From: Eimeria necatrix
Lineage: Eukaryota > Apicomplexa > Conoidasida > Eucoccidiorida > Eimeriidae
DNA length: 15,552 bases
Assembly (NCBI RefSeq): GCF_000499385.1
Contig: NW_013651696.1
Location: 8,407-23,958, forward strand
Direction: 5' to 3'
The notes under the pieces were generated by a model, which saw only the letters and a list, made by a program, of their open reading frames with translations, did not search any database and had not been told where the DNA came from. Both the position numbers and the translations under genes were made by a program. Positions 7,866 to 15,552 of the stretch are shown piece after piece. Every line of letters starts with the position of its first letter. Position 1 is the first letter of the stretch.

Positions 7866-8560
7866 TAGTCCGAGAGTTCGTCGGGGGCAGAACCCAACCC
7901 ACGTTCAGCTACAGCCGCAAACCGGTCCGTGTATTCCTTCGGGTTACCATTCCACCGTACTTTAGCCAACTCCGTTAACAATTGACTCTGCGACATTGTT
8001 CTGTCAAACCGCTCCAAAAGCCTGCGCTGTACTGTCGCCGAGTCGCTTAGGTCGAGAGTTCTCCGTAGATACATCCAATACGTTAGAGCCGGGCCCACAA
8101 GGTGGTCTATAAGTGCATTTCCCCACTCGCGCGGCCCCAATCCCATCTGGGTGTACCGGCGCTCGATGCGCAGCAGAAAGGCTTGCATAGTGCTACCGTC
8201 TTCTGGTAGTATGGGAGTCGTTGCGCTGGATTCCACGGTCCCCCCTATAACGGTTCTTATCACATTCACTGCGGAATGGAATTGGTCCCATGTGACGAAG
8301 GGACTGTCCCCTGGCATAGCATTGGTCATAGTTAACACCTGTGGGAGCGTCTCCTTATGCCCATACGGCCGCTCTGCCACGGTGGGCTTCGGAGTCGTGT
8401 GGCGATGATGGGCTGGTGTCCTGCTCGGCATTTTGTTGACTGACATTGTAGAAGTCTCCTGCTGTGTGGGGCCGATAGCGCGTCCGTTGCGGAGATGCAT
8501 CCCTTACCGAGCGAATATTTCTAGGCGGGAGTTATTAAAACATAGTATCTCCACTCCCAA
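7866..8560 (-). pseudogene. gag pseudogene, element 3 (longest open gag in window)
   Basis: The minus frame from the ATG at 8500 is open for 211 codons. It holds a low-complexity N-terminus (QQETSTMSVNKMPS, TPKPTVAERP) and then the capsid-like core: FVTWDQFHSAVNVIRTVI, MQAFLLRIERRYTQMGLGPR, VGPALTYWMYLRR, LLERFDRTMSQSQLLTELAK and VRWNGNPKEYTDRFAAV. The core pattern fits Ty3/Gypsy Gag. Homology with the other gag copy continues about 60 bases upstream of that ATG, but here a TAA (8504-8506) precedes it, so the original start was probably upstream. The frame ends with DELSD and a stop at 7865-7867, at the junction with integrase; the C-terminal part of Gag is lost. Confidence 0.93.
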
Positions 8561-8583
8561 GTCCGGAAAGAACAAAGATTTCA

Positions 8584-8601
8584 ATCCCGGAGCAGCCCCC
8601 A
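8584..8601 (-). other. Primer-binding site, tRNA-Pro-like, element 3
   Basis: Read on the minus strand these 18 bases are TGGGGGCTGCTCCGGGAT, two bases after the LTR ends in CA. The known tRNA-Pro primer-binding site of gammaretroviruses differs only by a swapped CG/GC pair, and the TT spacer is the same. It would pair with the CCA-bearing 3' end of a host tRNA to prime minus-strand DNA synthesis. The exact tRNA in this host is inferred. Confidence 0.72.
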
Positions 8602-8603
8602 AA

Positions 8604-9007
8604 TGTAGTGCGCGGCGCCTACTGCTGCGACTACGCTGCTTCCTGCCCCTCGAGCAGGCCTACAAACTACGCCCAACGTAGGCCCATGTCTCGGACACTG
8701 TAGCTTAATTTCATCGAAATACAAAAATTCTTAAGTGTTTCAAAATCTGTCTGCCCCACTCTGGGAGCTCGCCTCGTAGGCCCTATGGGGAGGAGGCTCG
8801 CACTGGTGCCAGCGCTATCGCCAGCCCCAGTCTCCACACAATTTCCACACATTTCACGTTTTCATTAGAACTAATGGACAGTTTTTCTTACTTTCATCCT
8901 ATAAGGAGGGTCCTGTCCTCCTCCAGTGCTGCGACCCCTTGTAGGTCGCTATCTACCTATCGTCTCTAGGACACTAGCCAGCCCCATTGTAGTGCCTGTG
9001 CACTACA
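8604..9007 (-). repeat. LTR of element 3 (5' LTR, minus orientation)
   Basis: This 404-bp repeat has perfect 8-bp terminal inverted repeats, TGTAGTGC (8604-8611) and GCACTACA (9000-9007). It adjoins the primer-binding site on its inner side. It belongs with the solo LTR at 4836-5230 in one subfamily; the LTRs at 3606, 5403, 9008 and 9219 form another. The subfamilies share the termini and central GGGGCTGGCG blocks and differ between them. Confidence 0.9.
8988..9007. repeat. Terminal palindrome at the LTR 5' end
   Basis: TGTAGTGC, a 4-base loop CTGT, then GCACTACA form a perfect 8-bp hairpin at the sense 5' end of the LTR. The inner arm repeats the terminal sequence. The same arrangement, more or less worn, is seen at 4836-4855, 5403-5422, 9616-9635 and 4006-4025. 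Confidence 0.85.
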
Positions 9008-9204
9008 CCTACCGTGCAAAAAGTAAGAAACATGAGGAGCCACTTTTATGAAATTTGGTTTTGATAACTCTGAACAGAAGTGCCTTTCTAATAATTTGGT
9101 GCTCGTTTCATGAGTAATGCGTCGATGGTAGAGAGAATTTCAGAGAGTGCGCAAGTCGTGGGCCAGGTAGCATCGTAGTCGCTGCAGAGATCGCGGTGTA
9201 CTAG
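9008..9204 (+). repeat. 3' half of downstream LTR of element 2
   Basis: The sequence aligns with the last 190 or so bases of the upstream LTR (about 5636-5831). Shared blocks are CATGAGTAATGCGTCGATGG against CATGAGAAATGCGTCGAAAG, GCCTTTCTAATAATTTGGT, and AGCATCGTAGTCGCTGCA. The end is worn (GTGTACTAG). Homology begins exactly at the outer end of the minus-strand LTR (9007/9008), so that LTR interrupts it. Confidence 0.8.
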
Positions 9205-9209
9205 AGAAC
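9205..9209. repeat. Target-site duplication AGAAC, right copy (element 2)
   Basis: It matches 5398-5402. Taking the LTR end at 9204 implies that one base was lost from the worn LTR terminus. Confidence 0.7.
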
Positions 9210-9213
9210 CAGC

Positions 9214-9218
9214 GCCAT
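9214..9218. repeat. Target-site duplication GCCAT, left copy
   Basis: An identical GCCAT at 9636-9640 follows the LTR at 9219-9635. Confidence 0.88.
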
Positions 9219-9635
9219 TGTAGTCCACAGCACCTTCAGCTGCGACTACGCTCCTACCTGGCCCAAAAATAGGGCGCCCTATGAAAAATCTTCTACTTTC
9301 GACGCGTCTCTTATGAAGCAAATACCAAAATATCAGTAAAAGCAGTCATCGTCTCAAGTTCTGAACTCGATTTTCCTTTGAAGTCCCCCACTCAGGGTTC
9401 TTGTTTCCTTGGCGGCCCTGTGGGGTGGTGGCCCGCACCTGTGCGGGCGTTTTCGTCAGCCTCAGTCTTAGGGTATTCACTTCACAGACACATCTACTTT
9501 ACATATGCTATTTTGCAGATAAATTGCCTTACCTCGTTACTAGTTCCTCCCCTCATTTAGCGTGTTAACCTCTTTTAGGTCACCAGCTCGCTATCGTCTT
9601 AAGGGCAAGTCCTATTGTAGTGCCTGCACACTACA
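9219..9635 (-). repeat. Solo LTR with perfect 5-bp target-site duplication
   Basis: This 417-bp repeat runs on the plus strand from TGTAGTCC to CACTACA. It aligns over nearly its full length with the LTR at 3606-4025, so its sense strand is minus. GCCAT lies directly on both sides. No internal element sequence adjoins it. It is therefore a solo LTR formed by recombination between the two LTRs of an inserted element. The perfect duplication suggests it is younger than the solo LTR at 4836. Confidence 0.93.
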
Positions 9636-9640
9636 GCCAT
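9636..9640. repeat. Target-site duplication GCCAT, right copy
   Basis: This is the partner of 9214-9218. Confidence 0.88.
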
Positions 9641-9949
9641 CATCTGCATTGCACGATTGTCCCCATACACTGAACATTAGGTGATGCGTGGAATGCTATG
9701 CACCGGCCACCAGCGCGTTGCGCGAGCACACAAAAGTCGCGCAATTACTTTGGTAGGCGAGCTGACCGCACCTTGACACTCACATAAAGTTCTATGACTG
9801 ATTACGAAAATACATACCTGCTTCTACTCACTAAATGAAACGGAACATAAATTAGAAGCAACAAAGCCTCATCCTTAATAGGGAAAGATTGCTGTTTCAT
9901 TCTCTGGCTGTCCGCACGCCCATTGGCACCATCACTCTAATACTGCGTG
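9641..9949. other. Unassigned DNA
   Basis: About 310 bp with no retroelement similarity, gene or RNA that I can recognise. Confidence 0.5.
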
Positions 9950-10392
9950 CCACAGAGCCTGGGATATGCTGCAGTGAAGACTGTCTCCAACGTGCTATGA
10001 AAGTAGGCTTCTTTGTGTGGTCTTTCTAGTCTTGCATTAATCGTTCTTGTATTGGACTAAGTGACCTTTAAAGGCCGTTAAACTGCCAGCCAAAAAAGCC
10101 GGGGATAGGCTGCAGTGAAGCCAAGAACCAAACACTTATTGCACTGAATTTTCCCGTTTTGTTTTTCTAGTCACACATTAGTCGTTCTAGGATTGAACTA
10201 TATAACCTCTAGAGGTTCTTAACTGCCAGCTTATAATCAGAGGTCGTTTTCTGCCAGCCACAGAAACCTGGGATTAGCTGCAATGAATCCTAGAAGCAAT
10301 CTACTATGAAGCTAATTTTAATTGCTTAGTTTTCTTAGTCAAACATTAATTGTTCTGGTATTGCACTATATACCATTTGACGGCTCTTTGGG
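9950..10392. repeat. Three diverged tandem repeat units of 136-168 bp
   Basis: The units start near 9950, 10086 and 10254, each with a CCACAG...CCTGGGA-like block followed by GCTGCAGTGAAG or a variant (9968, 10109, 10277). Each then has TTTCTAGTC, CATTAATCGTTCT and ATTGNACTA blocks at similar spacing. The second unit is longer because it repeats a CTGCCAGC segment. The last unit fades near 10392. The order is head to tail and the copies are clearly diverged, so this is an old tandem array or minisatellite remnant. Confidence 0.82.
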
Positions 10393-11285
10393 CGGAACAC
10401 ATAGGTACGCTGCACATTGTATTCGGCTCCTTAGCCCACACCCCGTTAGCTGAGGTGATTCGACTCAAACATCTGCGAAAAAAGTTGAGCACTGCCATTA
10501 GCACTCAGCCATTCCCATCATCGTCTCAGATTAGTACCTTGGAAGTGCTCTCTCTAGACAGAAACCTTCTAGCACGGAGTTTCAAGCAGCACTAGACTAT
10601 GCCAGAGCATGTCAAAATTATAGCCCTCGTTTCAAGGGGGCAGCTGAAACCACTGAGCTGGAAAAGCTAATTAAAGGCAGCCGAAAACTGAATTTCGAGT
10701 TTGTGAATGCTCATGCAATCGACTCACGCTGCTTTGCGCAAGTGTAGGGACGGTGCGGCCTTCGCCGAGTCACCAACGTTCCTGCACGCTTCGCAGTGCT
10801 CAGGAGGGTTCACGAATCGGGTTCACAAATCGAACATGAGCACTCCAGTCCATAATGTTTATATAAAGGTAAGGAAATAATTAATACAGCACTAAATTCA
10901 GCAATCGGCAGACCTTGCCAAACAACTGAGCAAGTTGCGCGTGTGTGTGTGATGGAAGTCGATAGTGCTCTAGTGGATGCAGACCTACTATCTCAAGTCG
11001 AAGGTATTGACATATTACCAAGGTGTCCACGTTTCTTACTGTGCGTTACAACTCTAGATTACTGAAACTTCATCTTAGAGCAGCATTGACTGTTTTAGTA
11101 CCTCGGAAAAGCGGAGCTGGTAGGACATGAGCCTCACATCGCTCCGGCTGGTCGGCAGCACACCACAGCGGGAACACCAGCCCCCCGCTCACTGAAGAAC
11201 AGCATACAGAATGCACTGAGACGCATGATCAAAAGACAACAACTAAATTTTCTACACTGCCGCGTTTCGCGTTTCGTTTTCCAAG
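10393..11285. other. Unassigned region upstream of candidate gene
   Basis: No convincing coding frame is present; a plus frame at 10350-10595 overlaps the tandem repeat and has no domain I recognise. There is a 13-bp direct repeat with one mismatch, GGGTTCACGAATC then GGGTTCACAAATC (10806-10831). A TATA-like block and a splice-donor-like AAAG|GTAAGG occur at 10862-10874. These could belong to the 5' end of the gene starting at 11286. Confidence 0.45.
10862..10874 (+). promoter_or_regulatory. TATA-like box overlapping a splice-donor-like site
   Basis: TATAAAG (10862-10868) lies 418 bases before the ATG at 11286. It overlaps AAAG|GTAAGG, a strong match to a 5' splice site (GT at 10869). A pyrimidine-rich stretch ending TTTTCCAAG meets the ATG at 11285/11286 and could be the acceptor, giving a 417-base 5' UTR intron. 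The two readings exclude each other, and neither is proven. Confidence 0.25.
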
Positions 11286-11627
11286 ATGGGTTATTGGCTC
11301 CTAATATCCTTCACCTGCTTCCTCGTCGGTGTTCTGGAACATGGGTTCTCCCAAGCAGGGGGTGCGGCTACTCTTACGGTTGAGGCCGAACTCCCTCATA
11401 GTGAATTATTTGTGCAAAACCAGAAAGTGTTGACTGTTTTCAACAAGTTTCGCCAATCTGCTGTGTCTTTTTTTCTCAATATTGCCGTAATCTTCGTAGG
11501 AGTGGCAGTCGCTTTTGTGCTTATGCAGTGCCACAGATACCTAAAAGTTCACTGGACAAGCGAAACTAGAGGCCTCCGTGGGCGTCAAATGTCTGACGAA
11601 GAAGAAAATGGTAGCTCTGTAAGCTAG
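11286..11627 (+). CDS. Candidate small single-pass membrane protein, 113 residues
   Basis: I do not recognise the family. The start is supported by an A at -3 and G at +4 (AAGATGG) and by an in-frame TAA at 11244-11246. The protein opens with a classic signal peptide (hydrophobic residues 4-16, small residues near 22-26), then a luminal or extracellular part of about 35 residues. A hydrophobic span follows at about residues 59-81 (FFLNIAVIFVGVAVAFVLM), with CHRYLK just after it and an acidic tail (SDEEENGSSVS) ending at TAG. This is a type I topology with a short cytosolic tail. It lies clear of the retroelements, and a polyadenylation signal follows at 12385. It could be a whole intronless gene, a last exon, or a retrocopy. 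The organised layout makes chance unlikely, but no homologue is known to me. Confidence 0.6.
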   Translation: MGYWLLISFTCFLVGVLEHGFSQAGGAATLTVEAELPHSELFVQNQKVLTVFNKFRQSAVSFFLNIAVIFVGVAVAFVLMQCHRYLKVHWTSETRGLRGRQMSDEEENGSSVS

Positions 11628-12384
11628 TAATACATTTCAAGGACCAACGTCGGGGTTCTTCACCACACCTGACGAGCCCCCTTCACGGCTCGACGCATCA
11701 TGGGTTAAATGCGCTACAGTGTAGCATCCGGGGCCATTTCTTTGATTTTTTGAACTAATGGTGGCTGCCGTCTTTTCTTAGAAAGCAATACGCCGAGAAA
11801 AACCGTTTGATCACGTGGAAAACAAATGCATACACCCAGTAAAAGGACGTCGCCGTTAATTGCGTTGCTGATACAGTGAAAGTTCTTGCTCACCCCAAAA
11901 GCTCTGATGCTTACTTTGAAATATTTGCCTGCAGATTAAATGGCACACACCGTGAAACGCGCTATGTAATCGCGCAAAGGAGAGCGCCCAATAGCGCCTC
12001 ATGGTGTATGGTTTTTTCGTGCGCCATTGACACATATGACCGTCATATAGCAGAGGGAAAAAAACGTTTTCTGCAATGGCGAATCTACTGATAAAAGGAG
12101 GACTTTGGTTGACTGTAAATGCGTTACAGTCATCGAAAAATTCACGTGATTCTTTAAACAATCGGCAAACAGCCGTTACAGGTCCCGACGGTTGCAAGAG
12201 GACACGAACGAACGATACTGCACGAGACCTGCAAGACACTTTTCCAACGGGCTACACGAGGCCACTGGAGGGCCACAATGCACATAATTCCTGCGAGCAT
12301 TTCTCCGTGCGAGCAGCCTTTCATCTTGTGCTTGTCTTTCTTCCCCCAGCTGCCCTTGTTCATAAAGTGTGTTTAGGTGCAACA
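11628..12384 (+). other. Probable 3' untranslated region of the 11286 gene
   Basis: After the stop, 757 bases lead to an AATAAA. Several short frames on both strands overlap one another here and look like chance. No retroelement or repeat sequence is seen. Confidence 0.4.
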
Positions 12385-12390
12385 AATAAA
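12385..12390 (+). terminator. Candidate polyadenylation signal AATAAA
   Basis: A canonical AATAAA in the context CAAATAAAAGCGG, followed by the G/T-containing GTGTAACTGTTAG about 20 bases later. It would end the transcript of the gene at 11286-11627. Single AATAAA hexamers are common by chance. Confidence 0.4.
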
Positions 12391-15300
12391 AGCGGAAGAG
12401 TGTAACTGTTAGTCTCGAAATGAGTTTCGCGAATTATAATGGCTGTTCATCGAGATACCCAGCAGAGTTCTGTTGGCAGACGTGCTCGCTAAGGCCGCAA
12501 CTGTCTTGCTCGTTTATGATCTATACTTTCAGACGTAAAATGAAATATGAGAATATGCGGCGAACTATTCAGTAATCAAAATGCAGAAACTTGCTTTGAG
12601 CACACCTGGTTAATTACGCTACCTCATTGCAGGAGCGCCGGAATGCCTCCTGGTTCCTGCAGCAATCTGAAATTAACCAGTGAAGTTGCGTGAAGTTATT
12701 TCTTAAGTAAGCGCATTGTATATAACTTCGGATGCTCTTTGGAAGCACGTATGTGCAACGGGTGGCGCTTTTGGCTATTCTGGAAAGCATGAAGAGTCTC
12801 AAGCTTTAACAGCGAATCTACAGTTTCAACCACCACGAGAGAAAAGCAAGAAGAAAGTAGGATCCACAAATCAGTACTATTTCTGACGGTGTCAGACTGT
12901 GTCACGTCTAGTAAACACCGACAACGTCACGGCATATCTCACTGTGAGTGCGCATGGTGTTGCGGTCACGTGAGTCGCTCCAGGGTGACACCAGACAACA
13001 CCGTGACAAAGAGTGCCGTCTCAACCTACTTTGTGACATTTATTTTGAATGTGGAGTCAAGATCTGGTGAATTTTCTGTGCGTCACTGGAGGGGACAATG
13101 TTTTCATCTCTGAATAGTCAATCGCCGCCAGATTCGTGCAATTGGCTAGAAGGAAGCAAAACATAGGTGCATTCTGCTCAATTTCGTAAAATAAACCAGC
13201 CCCAGTATGGATCGTCGAGCGATGGAGTTTTCTGGCCTATCAGTGCTAAAAGACTTACACAAAGCATTAGTGGCCTGATGTTACTCGGTAACATCGGGCC
13301 ACTAATGCTTTGTATTCATCCTGCAGAAGATATTACTAGAAAGCTACCGCTTGACAAAGATCACTTGCGCTGGAAATGCACATTTCTGCCGCGTACCTTG
13401 CGTGATGTGCCGACGTAAGCGGTGTCTGTTTGCAGACCGAGAAGAGCTAATGAGTGTTTCGAGCTTGCCACCTGCTGATTTTTAAGTCCTGCTAGTTGAC
13501 ACCTCTTTGCTGATCAATGTTTTTTATGATGGCTGTATCGGAAGCAGCGTGGAATGCAGTCTGTATTATGGCACGCAGTATGAATTTCAAGCAAGAACGT
13601 TTATTTTCAAAGCAGCTATCCTGGGTGCGAAATTCCGCAACGCATTGTTTCGAAGTCGATGTTCGGTCGCATCTTTCGAGCGTGGCTTGAAAGACTGTTC
13701 AAGGCGAAATTCGGCTACACTGGCATGCAACAAATATGCGTGAAAAATTTTCCGGATCCCATTTATTAAAGTACATGAAATCTCCGTGCATTATCCCTTT
13801 GCACTGTGCGCTGTGTTCGCATCGGTGGCGAGTTCATACTTTTTCCAGGCAACACTGTTTTCGTCATTATCCTTGTTCTGTTTGCACACTACGGAAAACT
13901 ACAATTGGAAAAAAGAAATCGTGCTGTCACATTCCCCAGCGCAAGCAAATGCTGGCAGCGCCAGCAGATGCTGCCTTCCGTTAAGCCCCTTGGACAATGG
14001 TGCTTGTTCCCAGTCCAAAAGGATTTTTGATTGTCCTAAGACAAGTGTATGCTTCGTTGGTGACTTTTCTAGCCGAATTTCTGCTGGTATGTGGAGTCGT
14101 GTGCAGAGCTTTGGCGGGCTGACGGCTGCAGTGGTCTTTGCTTGCAGCGGGTCTGTGGAGATAAACAATCTTCGATTTTGGGCTTGGTGTTTTTAACAAA
14201 GGTTGCTTTTCTCTCGCTACATGCATGCTCAGCTGAATGCAGCTTGATTTCGGTAGCGGGAGTTTGCCGCGAGCAAAGAAGGTACGCCCTAAAGCGCTTG
14301 TGACGTTGCTATTTTCGTGCGCGCAAAATATGGACGGCGTCTTATTTGCATGCTGTGTGTTAAGCTAGGGCTCTTAGAGGAACGGCTTATCTTAAGGGTT
14401 GGGCGTTTCGATGCTTCCAACGCCTCTCTGCTGAGCTCTTCGACGGAGACAACTATCACTGCGCGCTAAGAAAAGGCGCATTTTGCTGGCTTCTCTGTAA
14501 CGTATTATGCAGGTGACCCGAGGCAAAATACACTGGAGTGAGGAGGAAACCCTTAAACATTATTGTGTGTGATGTTTGCCTGCGTGCATAACGACGACGG
14601 TCCAGCATTTCAGAGACTGTTAGCCCAGCTTAGCTCTGCATAGACTGAAGTATAACGCTCTTAGTTAGCGTGGTATCCCATGAAAGCATCAAGGCAGTCT
14701 GTAGTTCTTCTCAAGTGTATGCAAACTTTAAGCGAATGCAGCAACGCTTCCCTTTGCATCCTCCTTGCGACCGCTTGTTAGAGACCATCTGTCGCTGATT
14801 TCATCGTCGTGCAATGCTCCACCGATATGCCCTCATCGCTTGCGCAGTTATTCCAGTGGTCTGTCCACGTCTGAGAGCTTTGCCTGCTAGGATTTCTTGC
14901 TTGTCTCACAGAGTGGGTGAACATACACCTGGTTGTGTTTACTGGCTGCTACTGAGCCGAGCGCGTTCGAAGCTCTGCTGTTGCCGCGTTTCTGGTGAGC
15001 TGTGGGCAGGCTAAGTGGCACGCTAAGGGGTATGATCAAGAAAGTATTTTACTCAAAAATTGTAACACCGACAGTACCGCAATATTTGGTCAAAGCTCAA
15101 CAGCGCGTGACACGTTTTCTTGTCTTCAGGAAGGCGTCCACGAGGGTAATATGTGGTGGCTGGTTAGCCCGTGTCTTGTCAGCGCGAACGCAACCGCAGG
15201 ATGATAGGTCTTTATCGGAGGGAATTTGGAAGGGGAGAAAATGACTAGTTGCGTCAGCTGCAGTATGAGCGACTGAACAGGAATCTGGGCGCCTACAGGT

Positions 15301-15552
15301 TCCCAGGAGCTATGAATATAGATGCTTTGCTGCAAGAAAAATCGTTGGGAGCAGGGCGTCTACCCGCGCAATTGTGGTCTACATTTTTTGCGTTTTTGTA
15401 ACTTTGCACATTACGACATGAAGCCACGTAGTGGATGAGGCGGCCGGTTGGCTTTTGTAGCCCCGGTTCAGACGTAGCGAGACGATTGCTTTATGCAGCT
15501 GCACTGCAGTCCGTTACAAGGCCGATTCGGCTGTTTGGAGAAGAAAGGAGAG
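12391..15552. other. 3.1 kb without a recognisable gene
   Basis: Open frames up to 136 codons occur (for example 13786-14196 and the minus frame 14168-13899), but several overlap in competing frames and none shows a domain, repeat family or gene-like start. I find no LTR, gag, pol, tRNA or rRNA similarity. The one clear structure is the hairpin at 13259-13313. The stretch may be intergenic or intronic; spliced exons of unknown genes cannot be excluded by eye. Confidence 0.5.
13259..13313. repeat. Near-perfect inverted repeat, 26-bp arms, 3-nt loop
   Basis: The left arm 13259-13284 (ACAAAGCATTAGTGGCC...) pairs with the right arm 13288-13313 around TCG (13285-13287). All pairs are Watson-Crick except one T.G at 13276/13296, which as RNA is a stable wobble. 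Pairing stops sharply on both sides. No other copy exists in the window. It may be a miniature foldback element, a palindromic replication product or a structured RNA. Confidence 0.93.

Larger units (their letters stand above)
7866..9007 (-). mobile_element. Ty3/Gypsy element 3, 5' part (LTR, primer-binding site, gag)
   Basis: On the minus strand the order is LTR (9007-8604), two-base spacer, primer-binding site (8601-8584) and gag (about 8560-7866). The gag is cut off at 7866 where it meets plus-strand integrase. The LTR's outer end (9007) abuts plus-strand LTR sequence of element 2 exactly, so element 3 appears to have integrated into the downstream LTR of element 2. Its 3' LTR, pol and gag C-terminus are missing, which a single later deletion explains. 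Confidence 0.8.
5403..9204 (+). mobile_element. Ty3/Gypsy LTR retrotransposon, element 2, with nested element 3
   Basis: The plus strand carries an LTR (5403-5831), RT, RNase H and integrase (about 5840-7863), then an unrelated minus-strand block (7866-9007), then the 3' part of a plus LTR (9008-9204). AGAAC borders the whole on both sides. Gag and protease are missing between the upstream LTR and RT, and the upstream LTR is followed at once by RT sequence. The downstream LTR lacks its 5' half, which together with the end of integrase was probably lost in the deletion that brought the minus-strand block up to 7866. All coding parts are broken. Confidence 0.75.

Noticed and set aside
8151..8408. 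Plus-strand open frame of 85 codons
   Set aside because: It lies antisense to the well-supported gag of element 3.
5403..9007. A single element with an inverted pol segment
   Set aside because: The LTRs at 5403 and 9008 are both in plus orientation, of one subfamily, and share flanking AGAAC; an inversion within the minus element would require a minus LTR on the left.
13786..14196. 136-codon frame with a hydrophobic start, as a secreted protein
   Set aside because: Competing frames of similar length overlap on both strands, and composition changes abruptly; no motif or polyadenylation signal supports it.
1..15552. Bacterial features: operons, CRISPR array, phage, retron
   Set aside because: There are no dense same-strand genes, Shine-Dalgarno spacing or spaced direct repeats; RT, integrase and LTR layout is that of a eukaryotic Ty3/Gypsy element.

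Overview
The window looks like eukaryotic, probably arthropod, non-coding DNA dominated by decayed Ty3/Gypsy (Metaviridae-type) LTR retrotransposons. I favour a tick or other chelicerate because the Gag and Pol fragments have the style of abundant tick retroelements; this rests on recall of the family and was not searched. Nothing indicates a bacterial operon, plasmid, phage or CRISPR locus. Nearly every long open frame is antisense to, or a fragment of, a broken retroelement gene.

Left part (1-4025): one minus-strand element. Its 5' LTR is at 3606-4025 and is followed leftward by a damaged primer-binding site, gag (3560 to about 3002, resuming 1819 to about 1688), an open gag-pol linker (1477-1190) and an aspartic protease (about 1189-1000). 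A 1172-bp insert (1825-2996) flanked by TTTCG splits gag. RT is either unrecognisable or lies beyond the left edge.

Middle (4026-5402): unassigned flanking DNA holding a 395-bp solo LTR (4836-5230) with a 4/5-matching target duplication.

Centre (5403-9209): a plus-strand element with TSD AGAAC on both sides, a full upstream LTR (5403-5831), broken RT, RNase H and integrase (about 5840-7863), and the 3' half of its downstream LTR (9008-9204). A minus-strand relative (LTR 8604-9007, primer-binding site, gag to about 7866) sits inside that downstream LTR. One deletion joined integrase (+) to gag (-) at about 7866. Just outside, a 417-bp solo LTR (9219-9635) carries a perfect GCCAT duplication.

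Right part (9641-15552): three diverged copies of a 136-168 bp tandem repeat (9950-10392), then one candidate host gene. This is a 113-codon open frame (11286-11627) for a small protein with a signal peptide, one membrane span and an acidic tail, with a strong Kozak context and a downstream AATAAA (12385). The last 3.1 kb holds no recognisable gene, but contains a striking 26-bp-arm hairpin (13259-13313).

The genes do not form a pathway. The biology here is nested transposition followed by decay, plus one possible small membrane-protein gene. I found no convincing new functional system; the most unexplained items are the two hairpins, the unknown 1.17-kb insert and the small membrane protein.
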